The notes under the pieces are model-generated. The model was not told the origin of the DNA, searched no databases, and saw only the letters and a program-made list of their open reading frames with translations. The translations under genes were made by a program, and so were the position numbers. DNA of 10,953 nucleotides, taken from positions 1-10,953 of the forward strand of contig CAMLNH010000056.1 of NCBI GenBank assembly GCA_946481355.1, written 5' to 3'. Source of the stretch: an uncultured Curvibacter sp. (GTDB lineage: Bacteria; Pseudomonadota; Gammaproteobacteria; Burkholderiales; Burkholderiaceae). This document shows, piece after piece, positions 7,303 to 10,953 of this stretch. Each line of letters starts with the position of its first letter. Position 1 is the stretch's first letter.

Positions 7303-7376
7303 CGCCGGGCCGCCCCAAGGTGCGAGGCCCCCCCCGGGGGGCAGCGCAGTACACGAAGTGACCAGCATGGGGGTCA
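7303..7376. repeat. GC-rich hairpin element, probable dispersed intergenic repeat
   Basis: The hpnD-hpnE gap contains a strong palindrome at 7321-7348. The outer arms TGCG and CGCA are separated by symmetric AG/AG mismatches from an inner stem of one G and six Cs pairing with six Gs and one C (11 of 14 positions pair). The flanks are a CCGCCCCAAGG block on the left and CACGAAGTGACCAGCATGGG on the right. From memory, very similar blocks recur between genes in Comamonadaceae genomes, often right after stop codons; this could not be tested here. The right end includes the TGA stop of hpnD (complement at 7374-7376). There is no T-run on either side, so it is not a classic terminator, though it may stabilise or attenuate mRNA between the two genes. 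Confidence 0.5.
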
Positions 7377-8216
7377 TAGTTTCCCGAGCGCCTGCACACG
7401 CCAGGCCAGCCAGAGCTTGCGCAGCGGCGTGAGGCTGGTGCGCTGGTGCAGCACCTGGAAGTTGTCGCGCTCGATTTCGCGCAGCAGGGTGCGGTAGATG
7501 CTGGCCATCATGAGGCCGGGCTTCTGCGCGCGCCGGTCGGCCGCGGGCAGCAGGGCCAGGGCCTCGTCGTAGAGGCGGTGGGCGCGTTCGGCCTGGAACT
7601 TCATCAACGCCGTGAAGCGCTCCGAGTACTGACGGTTCAGGACCTCATGGGCCTTGACATCGAACTGCTGCAGCTCGTTGACGGGCAGGTAGATGCGGCC
7701 GCGCAGCGCGTCCTCACCCACGTCGCGGATGATGTTGGTGAGCTGGAAGGCCAGGCCCAGGGTGTGGGCGTAGCGTGTGGTGGCTTCTTCCGTCTGACCA
7801 AAGATGCGTGCGGCGACCTCACCGACGATGCCGGCGACCAGGTGGCAGTAGTTCTGCAGTCCGGGGTAGTCGAGGTAGCGGGTCTGCTCCAGGTCCATCT
7901 GGCAGCCGTCGATCACGGCCAGCAGGTGCCGCGCCTCGATGCCATAGGTCTCCACATGGGGGATGAGGGCCTGCAGCACCGGGTGGCCGGGTTGGCCCAC
8001 GTAAGCGCGTTGCACCTCGGCCTGCCACCAGGCCAGCTTGGTCTGGGCCACGCCGGGATCGGAGACTTCGTCGACCACGTCATCCACCTCGCGGCAGAAG
8101 GCATAGAAGGCCGTGATGGCCGCGCGGCGCGGCTTGGGCAGGAAGAGGAAGGCGTAGTAGAAGCTGCTGCCGGAGGCGGCGGCCTTGTCCTGGACGTATT
8201 GCTCGGGGGTGTTCAT
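7374..8216 (-). CDS. hpnD: Presqualene diphosphate synthase
   Basis: HpnD condenses two farnesyl diphosphates to presqualene diphosphate, the first committed step to squalene in bacteria. The 280-residue protein belongs to the all-alpha squalene/phytoene synthase family. It has both aspartate-rich Mg2-diphosphate sites: Asp45 to Asp49 in REVDDVVDE, and Asp165 to Asp169 in LTNIIRDVGED. The segment GRIYLPVNELQQF follows, as is usual for HpnD and CrtB. The ATG at 8214-8216 gives the expected MNTPEQYVQDKAAASGSSFYY start; the longer open frame to 8513 is a shadow of hpnC. The gene starts 28 bases after the hpnC stop without a recognisable Shine-Dalgarno sequence, so translation may be coupled. Phytoene synthase is the main alternative, but pairing with hpnC and hpnE favours presqualene synthesis. 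Confidence 0.92.
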   Translation of the reverse strand: MNTPEQYVQDKAAASGSSFYYAFLFLPKPRRAAITAFYAFCREVDDVVDEVSDPGVAQTKLAWWQAEVQRAYVGQPGHPVLQALIPHVETYGIEARHLLAVIDGCQMDLEQTRYLDYPGLQNYCHLVAGIVGEVAARIFGQTEEATTRYAHTLGLAFQLTNIIRDVGEDALRGRIYLPVNELQQFDVKAHEVLNRQYSERFTALMKFQAERAHRLYDEALALLPAADRRAQKPGLMMASIYRTLLREIERDNFQVLHQRTSLTPLRKLWLAWRVQALGKL

Positions 8217-8244
8217 TGATTGCTTGCGTGATCGGCCCCGATTG

Positions 8245-9120
8245 TCACATCCACAGCGCGCGCCACAGCAGCCGTGGCGCATCGGCAGCACCGACCATGG
8301 GGCGGTGCTGCAAGGTGTTGTGGCCCAGGGCTTCGATCCGGTCGAGGATGCGCAGGCCGCCCTGGACCACGAAGCGCAGTTCCCAGCCCGCGCGGCCCGG
8401 CACGCGGTGCACGAGCGGTGCGCCTGCGTGCATGAGCTCGCGAGCCCAGCGCACCTGCTCTGCCACCAGGGCCAGCAGGGCGGGCGTGGGCTGCAGGGCA
8501 TGGATGTCCGCACGCGTCACGCCGTGGGCGGCACAGTCGGCATCGTTGAGGTAGTGGCGGCCGCGCGGGACGTCGCGGCTGATGTCCTGCCAGAAGTTGA
8601 TGAGCTGCAGGGCGCTGCAGATGGCATCGCTCTGGTGCAAGGCGGTGTCGTCCTGCACGTCATAGAGGTGCAGCAGCAGACGACCCACGGGGTTGGCCGA
8701 GCGACGGCAGTAGTCGAGCAGCTCGGCGCGGTTGGCATAGCCCTGGCCATCGCGGGTCTTGCGCACGTCCTGGGCGAAGGCGTCGAGCAGGTCATCCAGC
8801 AGGGGCAGGGGCAGACCGAAGGTCTGCAGCTGCGTGCTCAGGGGCGCAAACACCTGGGGCCAGCGTCCGCTGTGGGGCAGGCCCTGGGCCGTGGCCAGCA
8901 GGTCGGCGCGGTAGGCGGCCAGCGCGTCCAGGCGCTGGTCTGCCGTGGCCTCGCCTTCGTCGGCGATGTCATCGGCCGTGCGGGCAAAGTGGTAGATCGC
9001 GGCGATGGGGGGGCGCAAGCGGGGCGGGCACAACCAGGAGGCGACGGGGAAGTTCTCGTAGTGGTCGACCGGGGCGGGGATGGGCTTGTTCACGCCGTGG
9101 ATTCTCGCCGTGCTTGACAT
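8245..9120 (-). CDS. hpnC: Squalene synthase-like HpnC (hydroxysqualene synthase)
   Basis: HpnC turns presqualene diphosphate into hydroxysqualene, the second step of the HpnCDE pathway. The protein is a second member of the squalene/phytoene synthase family, distinct from HpnD. It has HYENFPVAS (20-28), a first aspartate motif Asp50 to Asp54 in ARTADDIADE, a second at Asp179 to Asp183 in FWQDISRDV, and the GRHYLN segment after it. Length is 291 residues from the ATG at 9118-9120. An in-frame GTG at 9088-9090 (VNKPIPAPVDHYENF) would give 281 residues and an N-terminus closer to what I expect for the family; neither has a good ribosome binding site. It is the first gene of the minus-strand group, and its upstream region is shared with the divergent efflux operon. 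Confidence 0.9.
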   Translation of the reverse strand: MSSTARIHGVNKPIPAPVDHYENFPVASWLCPPRLRPPIAAIYHFARTADDIADEGEATADQRLDALAAYRADLLATAQGLPHSGRWPQVFAPLSTQLQTFGLPLPLLDDLLDAFAQDVRKTRDGQGYANRAELLDYCRRSANPVGRLLLHLYDVQDDTALHQSDAICSALQLINFWQDISRDVPRGRHYLNDADCAAHGVTRADIHALQPTPALLALVAEQVRWARELMHAGAPLVHRVPGRAGWELRFVVQGGLRILDRIEALGHNTLQHRPMVGAADAPRLLWRALWM

Positions 9121-9140
9121 GGATCGGGTTTTTACCTAGA

Positions 9141-9162
9141 TTACTGACCAATCGGTTATTAA
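9141..9162. promoter_or_regulatory. Palindromic operator candidate between hpnC and the RND efflux operon
   Basis: A 22-base imperfect palindrome lies near the middle of the 70-base gap between divergent starts. The core is TGACCAATCGGTTA (9145-9158), flanked by TTA on the left (9141-9143) and TAA on the right (9160-9162). Eight of eleven position pairs are complementary, including the ACC/GGT arms around a central AT pair. Spacing and symmetry resemble operators of TetR-family repressors, which often control RND efflux operons. It overlaps an AT-rich stretch (TATTAA at 9157-9162) that could serve as a -10 region for the efflux operon. No regulator gene lies next to it in this window. The symmetry is seen directly; the repressor type is inferred. 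Confidence 0.5.
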
Positions 9163-9190
9163 TTTCCCAGCCACTTTCCGGGGTTTTTCC

Positions 9191-10363
9191 ATGTCCGAAT
9201 TCCACGCCTTGCGTGCGCATCGTCTGGCCCGTGCCGCCTTTTCTCTGCCCCTGCTGGCGCTGCTGGCAGCCTGCAGCCCCTCTGCGCCGGTCGAAGAGCC
9301 CGTGCGTGCCGTCAAGGTCTTGACCGTGCGCAGCGGCAGCCTGGAGGCGAACCAGGAATTCTCCGGTGAGGTGAAGCCCCGCATCGAGTCGCGCCTGGGC
9401 TTCCGGGTGGCGGGCAAACTGGTGAGCCGCGAGGTGGAGCTGGGCGAACGCGTCAAGGCCGGCCAGGTACTGGCGCGTCTGGACCCGCAGGACTACCGCC
9501 TGGCTGCCGACGCGGCCCAGGCCCAGTATGCGGCCGCCGTGACCAACCGCGATCTGGCCGCGGCAGATTACAAGCGTTTCAAGGAACTGCGCGAGCAGAA
9601 CTTCATCAGCGGCGCCGAACTGGAGCGCCGCGAGGCCAATCTCAAAGCGGCCCAGGCCCAGGTGGACCAGGCCCAGGCCCAATTGACCAGCCAGCGCAAC
9701 CAGGGCAGCTACACCTCCCTGGTGGCTGACGTGGCCGGCGTGGTGACGGCCGTCGAGGCCGAGACCGGCCAGGTGGTCAGTGCCGGCCAGCCGGTGGTGC
9801 GTCTTGCCCAGGAGGGTGGGCGCGACGCCGTGTTCGCCGTGCCCGAGGACAAGCTGGGCCTGATGCGCGACGGCGCTGCGGTCGAAGTACGGGTCTGGCC
9901 GGGCCAGACCCAGCTGATCGGCAAGGTGCGTGAGGTCTCGGCCAGCGCCGACCCGGTGACGCGCACCTATCTGGTCAAGGTGGGCCTGCAAGGGCGCGAT
10001 CTGCCACCGCTGGGCGCCACAGTGACGGTGCAGCCCAGGGTGGCGAATGGCGATCGTCCGCGGGCCATCAAGCTGCCCACAAGTGCCTTGCGTCAGGACG
10101 GTCAGGCCACGGCGGTCTGGGTGCTGGATCCCCGGACCATGACGGTGCGTTCGCAGCCCGTGCAGATCGCCACGGCCGACGGCAATGAGGCCGTGGTGGC
10201 CGCAGGCCTGCAGGAAGGCCAGCAGGTGGTGACGGCGGGGGTGCATGTGCTTGCGCCGGGACAGAAAGTCATGCTCTGGCGCGAGAAGACGGCGCAGAGC
10301 CTGAGCGGCCCACCCCAGACCACGGTGGACACGACCTCCGTTCCTGTGGCCAACGGCAAGTGA
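9191..10363 (+). CDS. RND efflux membrane fusion protein (periplasmic adaptor lipoprotein)
   Basis: This adaptor links an inner-membrane RND pump to an outer-membrane channel. The 390-residue precursor starts with a lipoprotein signal: a basic stretch, the hydrophobic SLPLLALLAA, and lipobox Leu25-Ala-Ala-Cys28, so Cys28 should be lipidated and anchor it in the membrane. Domain order is typical. A first half of the lipoyl domain (about 63-100, FRVAGKL...GERVKAGQVLARLD) is followed by an Ala/Gln-rich coiled-coil hairpin (about 101-172, with repeated AQAQ), a second lipoyl half (about 175-206, VADVAGVV...AGQPVVRL), then beta-barrel and membrane-proximal domains. The family is HlyD/AcrA-like. 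The ATG at 9191 includes the whole signal peptide; a GGGG run seven bases upstream is the only weak ribosome binding site. It ends seven bases before the pump gene and heads the operon. Exported compounds are unknown. Confidence 0.93.
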   Translation: MSEFHALRAHRLARAAFSLPLLALLAACSPSAPVEEPVRAVKVLTVRSGSLEANQEFSGEVKPRIESRLGFRVAGKLVSREVELGERVKAGQVLARLDPQDYRLAADAAQAQYAAAVTNRDLAAADYKRFKELREQNFISGAELERREANLKAAQAQVDQAQAQLTSQRNQGSYTSLVADVAGVVTAVEAETGQVVSAGQPVVRLAQEGGRDAVFAVPEDKLGLMRDGAAVEVRVWPGQTQLIGKVREVSASADPVTRTYLVKVGLQGRDLPPLGATVTVQPRVANGDRPRAIKLPTSALRQDGQATAVWVLDPRTMTVRSQPVQIATADGNEAVVAAGLQEGQQVVTAGVHVLAPGQKVMLWREKTAQSLSGPPQTTVDTTSVPVANGK

Positions 10364-10365
10364 GG
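10361..10365 (+). promoter_or_regulatory. Ribosome binding site of the RND pump gene
   Basis: TGAGG lies five bases before the ATG at 10371 and includes the TGA stop codon of the adaptor gene. This arrangement supports the chosen pump start and suggests translational coupling of the two genes. Confidence 0.6.
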
Positions 10366-10370
10366 CGCGC

Positions 10371-10953
10371 ATGAACCGCAAGGATCCTTCCGCCGGCTTC
10401 AACCTCTCACGCTGGGCCATCGAGCATCCCGCCCTCACGCGCTACCTGCTGGTGGTGCTGATGGTGCTGGGCTTCGCGGCCTATTTCCAGCTCGGGCAGG
10501 ACGAAGACCCGCCCTTCACCTTCCGCGCCATGGTGGTACGCACCTATTGGCCCGGCGCCACGGCGCAGCAGGTGGCCGAGCAGGTGACGGACAAGATCGA
10601 GCGTACCCTGCAGGAGGTGCCGGACGCCGACAAGATCCGCAGCTACTCCAAACCCGGCGAGTCGCTGATCATCTTCCAGCTCAAGGATTCGTCGCGGCCG
10701 GGCGATGTGCCGCAGACCTGGTACACGGTGCGCAAGAAGATCGGGGACATGCGTGCCACCTTGCCCGGCGGGGTCCAGGGGCCTTTCTTCAACGACGAGT
10801 TCGGTGACGTCTATGGCGTGATCTACGCCTTGCAGACGGACGGTTTCAGCCAGGCCGAACTCAAGGTCTTTGCCGACGATGTACGCCAGCAGCTCCTGCG
10901 CGTGCCCGATGTGGCCAAGGTCGAGCTCTTCGGCGTGCAGGACGAAAAGCTCT
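10371..10953 (+). CDS. RND efflux pump inner-membrane subunit (5' part)
   Basis: The frame starts with ATG at 10371 and stays open to the window end, giving 194 residues of a protein that in this family is usually about 1000-1050 long. It shows the N-terminal architecture of proton-driven RND permeases (AcrB/ACR_tran family). A short cytoplasmic helix (FNLSRWAIEHP) is followed by the first transmembrane helix (about 23-41), then the start of the periplasmic porter domain with GQDEDPPFTFRAMVV, WPGATAQQVAEQV and GPFFNDEFGDVYG. The DEDPPFTF and GPFFNDEFGDV stretches resemble the TriC-type branch (Pseudomonas triclosan pump) more than AcrB itself; this is by memory of the family. With the adaptor it would form a tripartite exporter; any outer-membrane channel gene would lie beyond the window. 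It is truncated only by the window. Confidence 0.93.
   Translation, partial: MNRKDPSAGFNLSRWAIEHPALTRYLLVVLMVLGFAAYFQLGQDEDPPFTFRAMVVRTYWPGATAQQVAEQVTDKIERTLQEVPDADKIRSYSKPGESLIIFQLKDSSRPGDVPQTWYTVRKKIGDMRATLPGGVQGPFFNDEFGDVYGVIYALQTDGFSQAELKVFADDVRQQLLRVPDVAKVELFGVQDEKL

Noticed and set aside
6026..7432. 468-codon plus-strand open frame antisense to hpnE
   Set aside because: No recognisable domain. It spans the hpnE stop and the hairpin repeat, which no real gene would be expected to do here.
9126..9190. Two similar G-run plus T-run blocks (9126-9136 and 9180-9190) flanking the palindrome
   Set aside because: Similarity is short (about ten bases, low complexity) and could be chance; no attachment-site or insertion evidence goes with it.
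9647..9690. Short direct repeat of a CAGGCCCAGG-type unit inside the adaptor gene
   Set aside because: It encodes the Ala-Gln repeats of the coiled-coil hairpin, a normal feature of membrane fusion proteins.
8969..10438. 489-codon minus-strand open frame across the hpnC-adaptor gap
   Set aside because: It runs antisense through the whole adaptor gene and the palindromic intergenic region. The adaptor has a lipobox and clear domains.

Overview
The window is high-GC DNA with closely packed genes and very short intergenic gaps. Gene content and protein sequences fit a beta-proteobacterium of the order Burkholderiales, most likely Comamonadaceae. This placement rests on recognising the protein families, not on a database search. 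All genes I can support encode proteins; I see no rRNA, tRNA, CRISPR array, transposase or phage gene. No gene-free stretch exceeds 300 bases; the longest is 159 bases (3405-3563).

Left part (1-3404): the 3' end of a glutathione S-transferase gene (+) runs into ferrochelatase hemH (-), and one CTAG tetranucleotide supplies both stop codons. hemH and a HAD-family phosphatase gene (+) are head to head with only 19 bases between their start codons. The HAD gene then overlaps by 26 bases, tail to tail, an orphan type-1 periplasmic substrate-binding protein gene (-) of the branched-chain amino acid transport type.

Middle part (3564-9120, all on -): a probable operon reads hpnC, hpnD, hpnE, then a penicillin-acylase-family gene. 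HpnC, HpnD and HpnE together convert farnesyl diphosphate to squalene by way of presqualene diphosphate and hydroxysqualene. No squalene-hopene cyclase is present here. The acylase is a membrane-anchored or exported Ntn-hydrolase with its self-processing Gly-Ser site and other catalytic residues intact; its substrate is unknown. A GC-rich hairpin element, probably a dispersed repeat, fills the hpnD-hpnE gap and includes the hpnD stop codon.

Right part (9191-10953, +): divergent from hpnC lies an RND efflux operon: a lipoprotein membrane fusion protein, then an inner-membrane pump gene cut by the window end. The pump's N-terminal part resembles TriC-type transporters. The 70-base AT-richer gap between hpnC and the efflux operon holds a 22-base imperfect palindrome, which looks like an operator of TetR type. 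It could control either or both directions.

I do not find a clearly new biological system. The points most worth a second look are the shared palindromic operator between squalene synthesis and efflux, the squalene module paired with an acylase, the hairpin repeat at the hpnD stop, and a cluster of inverted TGTC/GACA elements upstream of the substrate-binding protein gene.
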